Assembly (NCBI RefSeq): GCF_049341065.1
Contig: NZ_JBMPIX010000002.1
Span: 62,001-126,000, forward strand
Source: Pacificoceanicola sp049341065
GTDB taxonomy: Bacteria; Pseudomonadota; Alphaproteobacteria; Rhodobacterales; Rhodobacteraceae
Length of the DNA stretch: 64,000 nt
Direction of reading: 5' to 3'
Below the pieces are notes generated by a model. The model was not told the DNA's origin. It did no database searches and worked only from the letters and a program-made list of their open reading frames with translations. The number at the start of each line of letters is the position of its first letter. Position 1 is the stretch's first letter. Of this stretch, positions 34,513 to 44,579 are shown one piece after another. Made by a program: the position numbers and the translations under genes.

Positions 34513-36342
34513 ATGTCCGACTCAGATTCGTCCAAATCGAACATTTCGTCAATCCAATCTCGGCCGAGGCCAGGAAAGGTGCAATTCCGCCCCATGAACG
34601 CCATGAGCAAAGATACTCTGACCCGGTTTGTGCCGCCACAGGCCAAGACCGAGATGCTCCAGATTATCGCCTTTCTGGAAGAATTCGGCGATGAGCTTGA
34701 GGGATCGGTCGAGTTGTCGGCGCCCAATCCGAACCTGCGGATGATCATGCATCTCATGCGCGGCCACCTTGAGGCGAAAGTGGTCACGCCCACGTCTCTG
34801 ATCAGCGCCAGCCGTGTGCCTTACGCAACCGCCAATCGGCGGCTCAAGGAAATGGTGGATGCGGGGATGATCGAACAGCGCCCACGTACCAAAACGGGCA
34901 AAAGTTTTTCAATGCACCCCAGCGATACGCTGATGGACCACTGGGCGCAGATGTCGAGCCGGCTGAGACGGCTGGCGACCGGTGCCTTTGGTGGAAAGGA
35001 TACCCCGCAGGAAACCACCGACTATTATTTTGGCGGCTCCTATCTTAACGCGCAGTCGATCCCGCCGCTCAAGGTTCTGGGCGAACCTTTAAAGCTGGCA
35101 GGCGGCCTGCGGGTGCTTGTGCACGGCGATCCGACCTTTATGGTCATGGACAACCTCAAGCGGCAGTTCGAACAGGCCGTTGGCACGCAGATCCATCAAC
35201 GCGCCTTCTCCATCGACCGCTTGCGCGAAGAGGCGATCCGCAACGCCGCCCGCAAGGCCAGCCGCTATGACATCATCGCCGTTGACCTGCCTTGGGTTGG
35301 GTCGTTCGCGGATCAGGGCATTCTCATGCCTCTGGAGGAAGCGATGGATGTCGCAAGCCTCGACCCTGCCGATTTCCACACCGCTGGCTGGCAGGCAGCA
35401 CATTGGGGCGGGCGCCCCTATGGCGTTCCGGCCCAGACCACCCCCGAACTGCTGTTCTACCGCAAGGATATGTTCGCCGAGGCCGGGTTGGAGCCGCCCG
35501 CGACCACGGACGAGCTGCTCGAAGCGGCGCGCGTGCTGCATGATCCGCAGCGCGGTCGACACGGGATCGCATGGAATGCTGCGCGCGGAACGGCGCTGGG
35601 GCATACCGTCCTGATGACCATGGCGGATTTTGGCCAGCCGGTGCTTGACCTGCCTGCCAATGCGGGCGGCTTTGACACCAGCCACCTGAACGAAGGCCGC
35701 TACCGCGCGACGATCGACACCGAAGCCGGGCTGAGAGCCGCCGAGTTCCTGATGGACCTCTTGCGCTATTCCCCGCCCGACATCCTGTCGATGTCCTGGT
35801 ACGAACGCGTCCGCCCCTACGCGGCAGGCCGGATTGCGATGGCCTATGGTTACACGCTGCTGGCCCCGTATTTTGAACTGGACGAAACCTCGCCCGCGCA
35901 TGGACAAACCGGCTATCTGCCGCACCCGGCAGGCCCCGGCGCCAAAACCATCGCGCCGATCGGTGGTTATGTCATGGGCATCCCCGCCAATCTGCCGCAG
36001 GAGCGTATCCCCGCTGCGGTCGAGGCGCTGATGGTATTTACGTCGCCCGAGGCGCAAAAACTATATGTCCAGAACGGCAGCCGGACCAACCCGCGCTATT
36101 CCGTCGGCGCTGACCCGGATGTGCGCCGCCTGTCGCCGATCTTTGAGGCGGTCGACGCCATGTCCTGGCGCGATGAACTGCAATTCTGGCCGCGCCCGCC
36201 GGTGCCCGAGATCAGTGACATCATCCAGGTCTGCGGCGAGGAATTTCACGACATGCTGCGCGGGATCGTTACTCCGCGCCAAGCCCTGCGTCAGTCTCAG
36301 GAGAGGGCCGACGCAATCATCGAGAACAACAGATCAACGTGA
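34513..36342 (+). CDS. Winged-helix domain fused to a family-1 solute-binding-protein domain, probable one-component regulator
   Basis: A protein of about 609 residues with no signal peptide. The first part (about 30-170) is a MarR/GntR-like winged helix: LISASRVPYATANRRLKEMVDAGMIEQRPRTKTGKSF. The rest (about 190-590) is a complete extracellular solute-binding protein family 1 domain (LRVLVHGDPTFMVMDNLKRQFEQAVG, YGVPAQTTPELLFYRKDMFAEAGLEPPAT, IAPIGGYVMGIPANL, VYVQNGS-type end). The absence of a leader and the DNA-binding head mean it most likely acts in the cytoplasm as a ligand-responsive transcription factor. LacI regulators do the same with a type I fold; here the type II fold is used. An upstream ATG at 34477 is possible. 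It faces the ABC operon. Confidence 0.85.
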   Translation: MSDSDSSKSNISSIQSRPRPGKVQFRPMNAMSKDTLTRFVPPQAKTEMLQIIAFLEEFGDELEGSVELSAPNPNLRMIMHLMRGHLEAKVVTPTSLISASRVPYATANRRLKEMVDAGMIEQRPRTKTGKSFSMHPSDTLMDHWAQMSSRLRRLATGAFGGKDTPQETTDYYFGGSYLNAQSIPPLKVLGEPLKLAGGLRVLVHGDPTFMVMDNLKRQFEQAVGTQIHQRAFSIDRLREEAIRNAARKASRYDIIAVDLPWVGSFADQGILMPLEEAMDVASLDPADFHTAGWQAAHWGGRPYGVPAQTTPELLFYRKDMFAEAGLEPPATTDELLEAARVLHDPQRGRHGIAWNAARGTALGHTVLMTMADFGQPVLDLPANAGGFDTSHLNEGRYRATIDTEAGLRAAEFLMDLLRYSPPDILSMSWYERVRPYAAGRIAMAYGYTLLAPYFELDETSPAHGQTGYLPHPAGPGAKTIAPIGGYVMGIPANLPQERIPAAVEALMVFTSPEAQKLYVQNGSRTNPRYSVGADPDVRRLSPIFEAVDAMSWRDELQFWPRPPVPEISDIIQVCGEEFHDMLRGIVTPRQALRQSQERADAIIENNRST

Positions 36343-36360
36343 CATCAGGAGGAGACATCC

Positions 36361-37170
36361 ATGGACCCCAACCGCCTCAAAGGTAAGAATATTCTCATCA
36401 CCGGCGCCGCCCGCGGCATGGGTGCGGCCAATGCCGAAGCTTTCGCTGCGCAGGGGGCCAACGTCTGCATTGGCGATCTGGATCTGGATGCCGCGAAAGA
36501 GGTTGCGGAAAAGATCAACGCGGCCGGCAACGGCAAGGCCATCGCCGTCAAAATGGATGTCACCAAGCGCGAAGACAACGCCGCCGCCGTCGCCGCGACG
36601 GTCGAAGCCTTCGGCTCGATCAATGTCGGTCTGTTCAATGCGGGCCTGAACAAGCCCCGGTTCTTCATGGATATCGATGAAGACAACTGGGACATGATCA
36701 TGAACGTCAACACCAAGGCGATGTGGCTCGGGATGCAGGAAACCGCCCGCCAGATGATCAAGCAAGGCCCGATGGAGGATCACCCCTACAAGCTGATCAA
36801 CGTGGGCAGCATCGCCTCGCGCAAGCCGCTGGTGGATGTGACCGTTTATTGCACGTCGAAATACGGCTGCCTGGCCCTGACCCATTGCGGCGCCATCGGC
36901 CTGTCCGAACACAACATCACCGTCAACGGCTATGCGCCCGGCGTCGTTGTCACCCCGCTTTGGGAACAACTGGACAAGGATCTTGTCGATATCGGCTTCA
37001 AGGAACGCGAAGGCCAGGCCTATGACGACATCGTTCGCGACGCTTTGCAGATCAAGCGCGTGTCCTACCCCAAGGACATCGTCGGTACCGCATCATTCCT
37101 GGCCAGCGATGACAGCGACTACATGACCGGCCAGATGATCCACATCGATGGCGGTTGGTGCATCCAGTAA
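36361..37170 (+). CDS. Short-chain dehydrogenase/reductase
   Basis: A 269-residue classical SDR with TGAARGMGAANAEAF at the cofactor site, NAGLNKP, a Ser in VGSIASRKP, catalytic Y-C-T-S-K and GQMIHIDGG near the end. It begins 19 bases after the regulator stop with GGAGGAG ahead, so it is probably in the same transcript as the fusion regulator and the DddP-like gene. It is a paralogue of the SDR in the divergent ABC operon. The substrate is unknown. Confidence 0.93.
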   Translation: MDPNRLKGKNILITGAARGMGAANAEAFAAQGANVCIGDLDLDAAKEVAEKINAAGNGKAIAVKMDVTKREDNAAAVAATVEAFGSINVGLFNAGLNKPRFFMDIDEDNWDMIMNVNTKAMWLGMQETARQMIKQGPMEDHPYKLINVGSIASRKPLVDVTVYCTSKYGCLALTHCGAIGLSEHNITVNGYAPGVVVTPLWEQLDKDLVDIGFKEREGQAYDDIVRDALQIKRVSYPKDIVGTASFLASDDSDYMTGQMIHIDGGWCIQ

Positions 37171-37201
37171 CGCCCGTTTTCTTTCGAAACACCTGAAACA
37201 A

Positions 37202-37220
37202 CGGGGGCACTCCGCCCCCG
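37202..37220 (+). other. Intercistronic hairpin just ahead of the DddP-like ribosome site
   Basis: CGGGGGC-ACTCC-GCCCCCG, directly followed by the GGAGGAG ribosome site of the next gene. With no T run it is unlikely to terminate; it could affect mRNA stability or translation. Confidence 0.5.
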
Positions 37221-37233
37221 GGAGGAGACTTTT

Positions 37234-38532
37234 ATGTCACGCGCACTTATGCCTAACCTGTTGACCCCGCAGGATCTTGAACCCGATTGGCGCTGGGAAG
37301 GCCGCCTGCCCGCATGGGGCCACACATCGGTGGACTTCGAACGGCGGATCGACCATGACCGTCTGCGCCGCTACCGTCTGGCGCGCACCCGTCAGGCGCT
37401 TCAGGCGTCGAATGCCGGTACGCTGTTGCTGTTCGATGTGAACAACATCCGCTATGTCAGCGCCACCAAGATCGGCGAATGGGAACGGGACAAGATGTGC
37501 CGCTTCTGCCTGCTGACGGGCGATGATGCGCCTTACGTCTGGGATTTCGGCTCGGCTGCGATGCACCACAAGAAGTTCTCGGACTGGCTGGTGCCGGATC
37601 ACTGCCGCGCTGGCGTGGTCGGCATGCGCGGGACCATCCCGCCGGAATTCGGCCTCATGCGCAAATACGCCAAAGAGATCGCCGGTCTGATCAAGGACGC
37701 GGGCATGGCCGGAATGCCGGTCGGTGTGGACTATGCCGAAACGGCGATGTTCGAGGCGCTCAAGGCCGAAGGTATCAACGTCGTTGACGGTCAGCAGATC
37801 ATGCTGGCGGCGCGCGAAATCAAGAACTGGGACGAGATCCAGCTGCTGACGCAGGCGGCCAGCATGGTCGATGGCGTCTATCACATGATCTACGAAGAGC
37901 TGAAGCCGGGCATCCGCGAAAACGACATCGTCGCCCTGTCCAACAAGATGCTTTACGAGATGGGCAGCGACGACGTCGAGGCGATCAACGCCATCTCCGG
38001 CGAGCGCTGCAACCCGCATCCGCACAACTTCACCGACCGCTACTTCCGCCCCGGCGATCAGGCGTTCTTTGACATTCTCCAGTCTTATCAGGGCTATCGC
38101 ACCTGCTATTACCGGACCTTCAACATCGGCCGCGCCACCCCGGCGCAAAACGATGCCTATGTGAAGGCGCGCGAATGGATCGACGCCTCGATCTCGATGA
38201 TCAAACCGGGCGTGAGCACCGACAAGGTTGCGGAAGTCTGGCCCAAGGCCGAAGAATTCGGCTTTCCGGACGAAGCCTCGGCCTTTGGTCTGCAATTCGG
38301 CCACGGCCTTGGTCTGGCGTTGCACGAACGGCCCATCATCAGCCGCGCAGTCAGCCTTGATCACCCGATGGAGATCAAGACCGGCATGGTCTTTGCGCTG
38401 GAAACCTACTGCCCTGCGGCAGACGGCTATTCCGCCGCGCGGATCGAGGAAGAGGTCGTTGTGACCGACACCGGCTGCGAGGTCATCAGCCTCTTCCCGG
38501 CCGAAGAACTGCCGATCGCGAACCGCTACTGA
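37234..38532 (+). CDS. M24-family metalloenzyme, DddP-like (possible DMSP lyase)
   Basis: A 432-residue protein with the creatinase-like N-domain (LLFDVNNIRYVSATKIGEWERDKMCRF) and a pita-bread M24 C-domain. The C-domain stretches NAISGERCNPHPHNF, FFDILQSYQGYRTCYYRTFNIG, LQFGHGLGLALHERPI and FALETYCPAADGYSAARIEEEVVV closely resemble what I remember of Roseobacter DddP, the DMSP lyase that releases DMS and acrylate. Canonical M24 peptidases have a second metal-binding Asp where this protein has Q/G residues, which is also DddP-like. It could still be a DddP paralogue with another substrate. It lies between an SDR gene and a 2-oxo-acid dehydrogenase operon, followed by two intercistronic hairpins. 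Confidence 0.75.
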   Translation: MSRALMPNLLTPQDLEPDWRWEGRLPAWGHTSVDFERRIDHDRLRRYRLARTRQALQASNAGTLLLFDVNNIRYVSATKIGEWERDKMCRFCLLTGDDAPYVWDFGSAAMHHKKFSDWLVPDHCRAGVVGMRGTIPPEFGLMRKYAKEIAGLIKDAGMAGMPVGVDYAETAMFEALKAEGINVVDGQQIMLAAREIKNWDEIQLLTQAASMVDGVYHMIYEELKPGIRENDIVALSNKMLYEMGSDDVEAINAISGERCNPHPHNFTDRYFRPGDQAFFDILQSYQGYRTCYYRTFNIGRATPAQNDAYVKAREWIDASISMIKPGVSTDKVAEVWPKAEEFGFPDEASAFGLQFGHGLGLALHERPIISRAVSLDHPMEIKTGMVFALETYCPAADGYSAARIEEEVVVTDTGCEVISLFPAEELPIANRY

Positions 38533-38538
38533 ACACCT

Positions 38539-38603
38539 CTGCCGGGGTTCGCCCCCGGCAGGCGTATCTTGACAAAGAAGACGCAAGGGCCGCGCGCCCT
38601 TGC
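38539..38603 (+). other. Two consecutive intercistronic hairpins ahead of the E1 alpha gene
   Basis: The first is CTGCCGGGG-TTCGC-CCCCGGCAG (38539-38561). The second is GCAAGGGC-CGCGC-GCCCTTGC (38583-38603). Neither has a T run. They may partly terminate or protect processed ends, and so set unequal expression of the DddP-like gene and the dehydrogenase operon. Confidence 0.5.
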
Positions 38604-38621
38604 CCTTCGTGGGAGAGTCAC

Positions 38622-39623
38622 ATGGCCAAGGCCAAAACCAAGACAAACAGCGAAGACTATCTGCGGATGTACCGCCAGATGGTTCGCATCCGCACTTTTG
38701 AAGACAACGCAAACCAGCTGTATCTTTCGGCCAAGATGCCGGGCCTGACGCATATGTATTCCGGCGAAGAAGCTGTTGCCGTCGGCATTTGCGAGGCGCT
38801 TGAAACCCGTGACAAGATCACCTCGACCCACCGGGGTCACGGCCATTGCGTGGCCAAGGGCGCGGACTTCAAGGAAATGTTCTGCGAACTTCTGGGCAAG
38901 GAAGAGGGTTACTGCAGGGGCAAGGGCGGCTCGATGCATATCGCCGACCAGTCAAACGGCAACCTTGGCGCCAACGCCATCGTCGGGGGCTCCATGGGGA
39001 TCGCGACCGGCGCGGCGTTTACGTCGAAACTGCTGGGCAAGGACGACGTCGCCGTCTGCTTCTTTGGCGATGGCGCCACCGCGCAGGGCTTGATGTACGA
39101 GGTCATGAACATGGCCGCGCTGTGGAAGCTGCCGGTCATTTATGCCTGTGAAAACAACGGCTACTCCGAATACACCAAGACCGAAGAGATCGCCGCAGGC
39201 TCGATCACCGCGCGCGCCGAAGCCTTTGGCATCGAAGCGCATCAGGTGGACGGGCAAGACGTGCTGGCCGTCAACAAGCTGACCAATGATCTGGTCGCCC
39301 GCGCCCGCAAAGGCGAAGGCCCCTTCTTCATGGAGCTGATGACATACCGCTATCACGGCCACCACGTCGGCGACATCAACCGCGAATACTATCGCTCCAA
39401 GGACGAAGAAAAGGATTGGAAGGACAACCGCGATCCGATCATCCGCTTCCGTGCGTGGCTGGTATCCGAAGGGCTTGCCTCGGAAGAGGAGATCGAGGCG
39501 ATGAACGCCGAAATCGCCGCAGATGCAGAGGCCGCGGTGACCTATGCGCTGAATGCCAAATACCCCGATGTATCCGAGGTGGACATGCATGTGTTTACCG
39601 ACGTCAAACACGCTTTGGCCTGA
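38622..39623 (+). CDS. 2-oxo-acid (pyruvate/acetoin type) dehydrogenase E1 component, alpha subunit
   Basis: Thiamine-diphosphate enzyme subunit of 333 residues. The ThDP motif GDGATAQGLMYEVMNMAALWKLPVIYACENN is intact and the phosphorylation-loop region YRYHGHHVGD is present. With E1 beta it decarboxylates a 2-oxo acid, or cleaves acetoin, and passes the acyl group to E2 lipoyl groups. The sequence most resembles acetoin-dehydrogenase AcoA or PdhA; the two cannot be separated by eye. It starts a run of five closely spaced genes: E1 alpha, E1 beta, lipoyl E2, aldehyde dehydrogenase, catalytic E2. No E3 gene is in the window. Confidence 0.92.
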   Translation: MAKAKTKTNSEDYLRMYRQMVRIRTFEDNANQLYLSAKMPGLTHMYSGEEAVAVGICEALETRDKITSTHRGHGHCVAKGADFKEMFCELLGKEEGYCRGKGGSMHIADQSNGNLGANAIVGGSMGIATGAAFTSKLLGKDDVAVCFFGDGATAQGLMYEVMNMAALWKLPVIYACENNGYSEYTKTEEIAAGSITARAEAFGIEAHQVDGQDVLAVNKLTNDLVARARKGEGPFFMELMTYRYHGHHVGDINREYYRSKDEEKDWKDNRDPIIRFRAWLVSEGLASEEEIEAMNAEIAADAEAAVTYALNAKYPDVSEVDMHVFTDVKHALA

Positions 39624-39634
39624 GGAGAATACCC

Positions 39635-40630
39635 ATGAGAGAGATCACCCTGTCCCAAGCGGTCAACGAAGCCCTGGCCGAAGAAATGCGCCGCGATGAA
39701 ACCGTCTTTATCATCGGCGAAGACGTGGCCGAGGCCGGCACGCCCTTCAAGGTCTTGTCCGGTCTGGTCGAGGAATTCGGCACGGCCCGCGTTGTTGACA
39801 CCCCCATCGCCGAACCCGGCTTCATGGGGCTGGCCGTGGGCGCAGCCATGACCGGCACGCGGCCCGTGGTGGACCTGATGTTCGGCGACTTCATCTTCCT
39901 GATCATGGATCAGCTGTGCAATCAGGCCGCCAAGACGCACTACATGTCCGGCGGCAAGCTGAGCGTGCCTTTGGTTCTGCGCACCAACCTTGGCGCCACG
40001 CGCCGCTCGGCTGCGCAGCATTCGCAGTCGCTGCATGCCTTGGTCGCGCATATTCCGGGGCTCAAAGTGGCGATGCCCTCCTCGGCCTATGAAGCCAAGG
40101 GCCTGATGAAAACCGCGATCCGCGACAACAACCCCGTCGTCATCTTCGAAGACAAGTTGATGTACAACGACAAGGCCCCGGTCCCGGAAGAGGAGTTTCT
40201 GATCCCCTTCGGCGAGGCCAATATCAAGCGCGAAGGCTCGGACATCACCCTGATCGGCACCTCGTCGATGGTGCAGGTCTGCGAAAAGGCCGCCGAAATC
40301 CTCGCCGCCGAGGGCATCAGCGCCGAAGTCATCGACCCGCGCACCATTGTCCCGCTGGACGAGGCGGCGCTGCTGAAATCCGCCCGCAAGACATCCCGCG
40401 TGATTGTCGTGGACGAAGGCCATCAAAGCTATGGCGTGACCGGAGAGATCGCCAGCCGGATCAACGAAAAGGCGTTTTACCATCTCGACGCGCCGGTGCT
40501 GCGCATGGGGGCGATGGATGTGCCCGTGCCCTTTAGCCCGGCGCTTGAGGATATCACCGTGCCGACGCCCGAAGGTGTGGCCGCCAAGGCGCGGATGCTG
40601 GTTGCCGGGGAGATGATCGATGCCGCTTGA
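39635..40630 (+). CDS. 2-oxo-acid dehydrogenase E1 component, beta subunit
   Basis: A 331-residue transketolase-type subunit: MREITLSQAVNEALAEEM, IGEDVAEAGTPFKV, TPIAEPGFMGLAVGAAMTG, IFEDKLMYNDKAPVP and the C-terminal VIVVDEGHQSYGVTGEIASRI are E1 beta hallmarks. The ATG at 39635 has TGAGGAG ahead, which overlaps the E1 alpha stop. Its stop overlaps the start of the lipoyl-E2 gene by 11 bases, so the subunits are translationally coupled. Confidence 0.93.
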   Translation: MREITLSQAVNEALAEEMRRDETVFIIGEDVAEAGTPFKVLSGLVEEFGTARVVDTPIAEPGFMGLAVGAAMTGTRPVVDLMFGDFIFLIMDQLCNQAAKTHYMSGGKLSVPLVLRTNLGATRRSAAQHSQSLHALVAHIPGLKVAMPSSAYEAKGLMKTAIRDNNPVVIFEDKLMYNDKAPVPEEEFLIPFGEANIKREGSDITLIGTSSMVQVCEKAAEILAAEGISAEVIDPRTIVPLDEAALLKSARKTSRVIVVDEGHQSYGVTGEIASRINEKAFYHLDAPVLRMGAMDVPVPFSPALEDITVPTPEGVAAKARMLVAGEMIDAA

Positions 40631-41900
40631 CGTCATCATGCCCGCGCTCGGGATGGCGCAGGACACCGGGCTTATCGTTGCTTGGCACAAGGCGCAGGGT
40701 GATCCTGTCGCCAAGGGCGACGTGCTGTTCGAGGTCGAAACCGACAAGGCCACGATGGAGGTCGAAGCGCAGGGCGCGGGCTTTCTGACCGATGTCAGTG
40801 CCGAGGCAGGCGCCGAGGTGCCTGTCGGCAATGTGATCGCGCGTATCTCGGACAGCGCCGAAAGCAGCGCCCCTGCGCCGCAGGCCAGCGCCGCCCCTGC
40901 CCCGTCTTCGGACGATCTGCCCGAAGGCAAGACCGTGATCATGCCGACCCTTGGCATGGCGCAGGACACCGGCCTGTTGGTCAGCTGGCACAAGGCCCCC
41001 GGCGATGCCGTGGCCACCGACGATGTGCTGTTCGAAGTCGAAACCGACAAGAGCACGGTCGAGGTCGCCGCTGGCGCAGACGGCTATCTCGCTGCGGTCC
41101 TTGCCGAAGCGGGAGAAGAGGTTCCCGTGGGCCAGACCATCGCCATCATCAGCGCCGAAGCGCCTGCCAACCCGATCAGCCGCAGTGCGGCTTCGGGAGC
41201 GGCGCCCGTCGCACCAGCGGCCACAAAGGCCGAGGCCCCGCCAGCGCCTGCCGCCGAACCCAAGACCCCGGCGCCTGCCAAACCCGCCCCTGCCCCGTCG
41301 GCGGACGGCCGCATCCTGATCTCGCCCAAGGCGCGGCGTCTGGCCCGTGAACAGGGGCTTGATCTGTCGCGGTTGGTGGACGCAGGCCACCCTCAGCCCT
41401 TCCATGTGAAGGATCTGGAGGTTCTGAAGTCCCTGCCCGCCCAAACGCCGCAAGCTGCTGCTCAGGCCGCGTGCCGCCTGACCGCCGAGATCGAAACCAG
41501 CGGGTTCGCCGAGTTCGCATCCTGGGCCGCGCAAACCGCCAAGCTGACCGACACCGACGCCCTGCTTGCCGGGTTGTGCGCTGCCAGCCTTGGACATCCG
41601 GCCGTCGTCGCGGTAGAAAGCTTTGGCGAGACCCGCTGCTATGCCGCCTCTGCGCGGCTGGGTGCGAGCAAAGCCAGCGAGGATGCGCCGCAGATCCGTC
41701 TGCGCGACCTGCGCTTTACACCGATTACATCGGTTCAGGTCGGGGGCGAAGAGATCCCCACGCTGACCTTGGCCCGCAGGGGCAATGGCCTGACAATCAC
41801 ACTTGAATATACGAACGGGCACCTTGGCGCAGCCGAGGCGATCGCCCTTCTTTCCAACTTCGCAGGCCGGATCGAAGACCCGCTCCGCCACCTGCTCTGA
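40620..41900 (+). CDS. Lipoyl-domain E2-like protein with a degenerate catalytic domain
   Basis: A 426-residue protein with two lipoyl domains. Lipoylated lysines lie in FEVETDKATMEVEA (near residue 44) and FEVETDKSTVEVAA (near 145), each followed by Ala/Pro-rich linkers. Near 230-260 there is an E1/E3-binding domain (ISPKARRLAREQGLDLSRL). The C-terminal 150 residues are E2-like in length and end (LTLARRGNGLTITLEYTNGHLGAAEAIALLSNFAGRIEDPLRHLL), but the H-x3-D-G active-site motif is missing: the matching position reads NGHLGA. It thus probably supplies swinging arms while acyl transfer is done by the separate E2 gene at 43357. Confidence 0.88.
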   Translation: MPLDVIMPALGMAQDTGLIVAWHKAQGDPVAKGDVLFEVETDKATMEVEAQGAGFLTDVSAEAGAEVPVGNVIARISDSAESSAPAPQASAAPAPSSDDLPEGKTVIMPTLGMAQDTGLLVSWHKAPGDAVATDDVLFEVETDKSTVEVAAGADGYLAAVLAEAGEEVPVGQTIAIISAEAPANPISRSAASGAAPVAPAATKAEAPPAPAAEPKTPAPAKPAPAPSADGRILISPKARRLAREQGLDLSRLVDAGHPQPFHVKDLEVLKSLPAQTPQAAAQAACRLTAEIETSGFAEFASWAAQTAKLTDTDALLAGLCAASLGHPAVVAVESFGETRCYAASARLGASKASEDAPQIRLRDLRFTPITSVQVGGEEIPTLTLARRGNGLTITLEYTNGHLGAAEAIALLSNFAGRIEDPLRHLL

Positions 41901-41917
41901 CATTCGGAGACCGACCA

Positions 41918-43348
<1,431 letters not shown>

Positions 43349-43356
43349 GCGGCGCC

Positions 43357-44244
43357 ATGACCGAGGTAATCGCCGCCCCCTCCGTACGCTCGCTGGCCCG
43401 TGAAAAGGGCATCGACATTGAAAAGCTGGCCCGCGATCTGGGCCGCACCACCATCGCCCGAGAGGATCTTTCGGGCGGTGCAGCCCCTGCTCCGGCCCCG
43501 GCGCAGAACAACAACGCCGCCTATTGGGATGTGGACCACGCCCAATATGGCCCCGTGACCGAAGAACCGCTGAGCCGGTTTGCACAGGTCGCGGCGGGCA
43601 ATCTTGGGGCCGCCAATGCGATGATCCCGCAAGTCACCCATCACGATCGCGCTGATGTATCGGCCATCGAAGCCCTGCGCGCCCGGCTCAAGCCCGAGGC
43701 GCAGGCGCGCGGCGTAAAGCTGACGGCGCTGGCATTTCAGGTCAAGGCGCTGGCCTGCGCCCTGCGCGATTTCCCACGCTTCAACGCATCGCTCTCGCCA
43801 GGCGGCAAGACATTGATCCTGAAGGACTATGTTCACATCGGTATCGCCGTCGATACCGCCCATGGCCTGATGGTGCCGGTGATCCGGGATGCGGACGGCA
43901 AGGGCCTGTGGCAGATCGCATCGGAAATCGCCGATCTGGCTGGCCGCGCGCAGGCGCGGAAGGTCGGCCCCGATGAAATGGGCGGCGCCTCGATGACGAT
44001 CACCAATCTGGGCGGCATTGGCGGCAGTGCCTTTACCCCCATCGTCAACCCGCCCGAGGTTGCCATCCTTGGACTGACCCGGACCGAAAAATCGCCGGTC
44101 TGGGATGGCGAGGCCTTCCAACCTGTGCCCATGGTGCCGCTGGATCTGAGCTATGACCACCGAGTCATCAACGGTGCCGAGGCCGCGCGCTTTGTCACCC
44201 ATCTGGCCGGGCTTCTGAGCGAGCCGCGCCGGATGATGATTTAG
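43357..44244 (+). CDS. E2 acyltransferase catalytic domain with its own peripheral-subunit-binding domain, no lipoyl domain
   Basis: A 295-residue protein. Residues 1-45 are an E1/E3-binding domain (APSVRSLAREKGIDIEKLARDLG); an Ala/Pro linker follows, then a complete CoA-dependent acyltransferase domain (VTHHDRADVSAIEALRARLKP, HIGIAVDTAHGLMVPVIRDADGKGLWQIASEI, MTITNLGGIGGSAFTPIVNPPEVAILG). The active-site stretch is SYDHRVINGAEAARF, with Asn where many E2 proteins have Asp; some pyruvate dehydrogenase E2 proteins share this. No lipoyl domain is present. The ATG at 43357 lies eight bases after the aldehyde dehydrogenase stop. It complements the lipoyl protein at 40620. Confidence 0.9.
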   Translation: MTEVIAAPSVRSLAREKGIDIEKLARDLGRTTIAREDLSGGAAPAPAPAQNNNAAYWDVDHAQYGPVTEEPLSRFAQVAAGNLGAANAMIPQVTHHDRADVSAIEALRARLKPEAQARGVKLTALAFQVKALACALRDFPRFNASLSPGGKTLILKDYVHIGIAVDTAHGLMVPVIRDADGKGLWQIASEIADLAGRAQARKVGPDEMGGASMTITNLGGIGGSAFTPIVNPPEVAILGLTRTEKSPVWDGEAFQPVPMVPLDLSYDHRVINGAEAARFVTHLAGLLSEPRRMMI

Positions 44245-44330
44245 CAATCTGATCGCGCCGGAATAGGTCCGCGTGGACTGAGAGGCACGGCACGTGTACC
44301 GGGTTCGTCCTGTCAGCCTGCCATCGCCTT
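44245..44330. other. Structured 3' region after the E2 gene
   Basis: Start of a 335-base stretch without a gene. It holds a small GTCC-GCGT-GGAC hairpin and the repeated GGCACGGCACGTG, ahead of a clear terminator. I see no known riboswitch class. The rest of the stretch (44360-44579) shows no reading frame I can support and presumably holds the promoter of the Lrp gene. Confidence 0.3.
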
Positions 44331-44359
44331 GAAAGGGCGGAGTTTGCTCCGCCCTTTTC
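44331..44359 (+). terminator. Rho-independent terminator of the dehydrogenase operon
   Basis: AAAGGGCGGAG-TTTG-CTCCGCCCTTT followed by TC: an 11-base GC-rich stem with flanking A/T runs, about 90 bases after the E2 catalytic-domain stop. Confidence 0.9.
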
Positions 44360-44579
44360 AATTGGCCAAATCCTCAATCGGGAAAGCCAGCTTTCAAATC
44401 ACAGCTGCGACGGTTGGATCTGGCCCCTTGCCGGTCCAAAGGCCTATGCCGCTGAAACGAAGGGAATTGTCGCAAATTTCTTCACGCGGGCCTGTATCGC
44501 TGTGTAAGAATACAGAAGCGGCATGCATCCGCATGTGACCATCGTTGCCGATGCGGCGTTCAACGAAAGCTTTGGAAAG

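Noticed and set aside
37234..38532. Ectoine hydrolase (DoeA) or ordinary Xaa-Pro aminopeptidase
   Set aside because: The metal-site stretch FFDILQSYQGYRTCYYRTF and the N-domain fit DddP-like proteins better, and no ectoine catabolic genes are nearby; the Lrp gene downstream is not enough support.
44245..44330. Riboswitch (the CTGAGAGG sequence recalls TPP elements)
   Set aside because: The other conserved TPP-riboswitch blocks are missing and the element lies after a gene, directly before a terminator.
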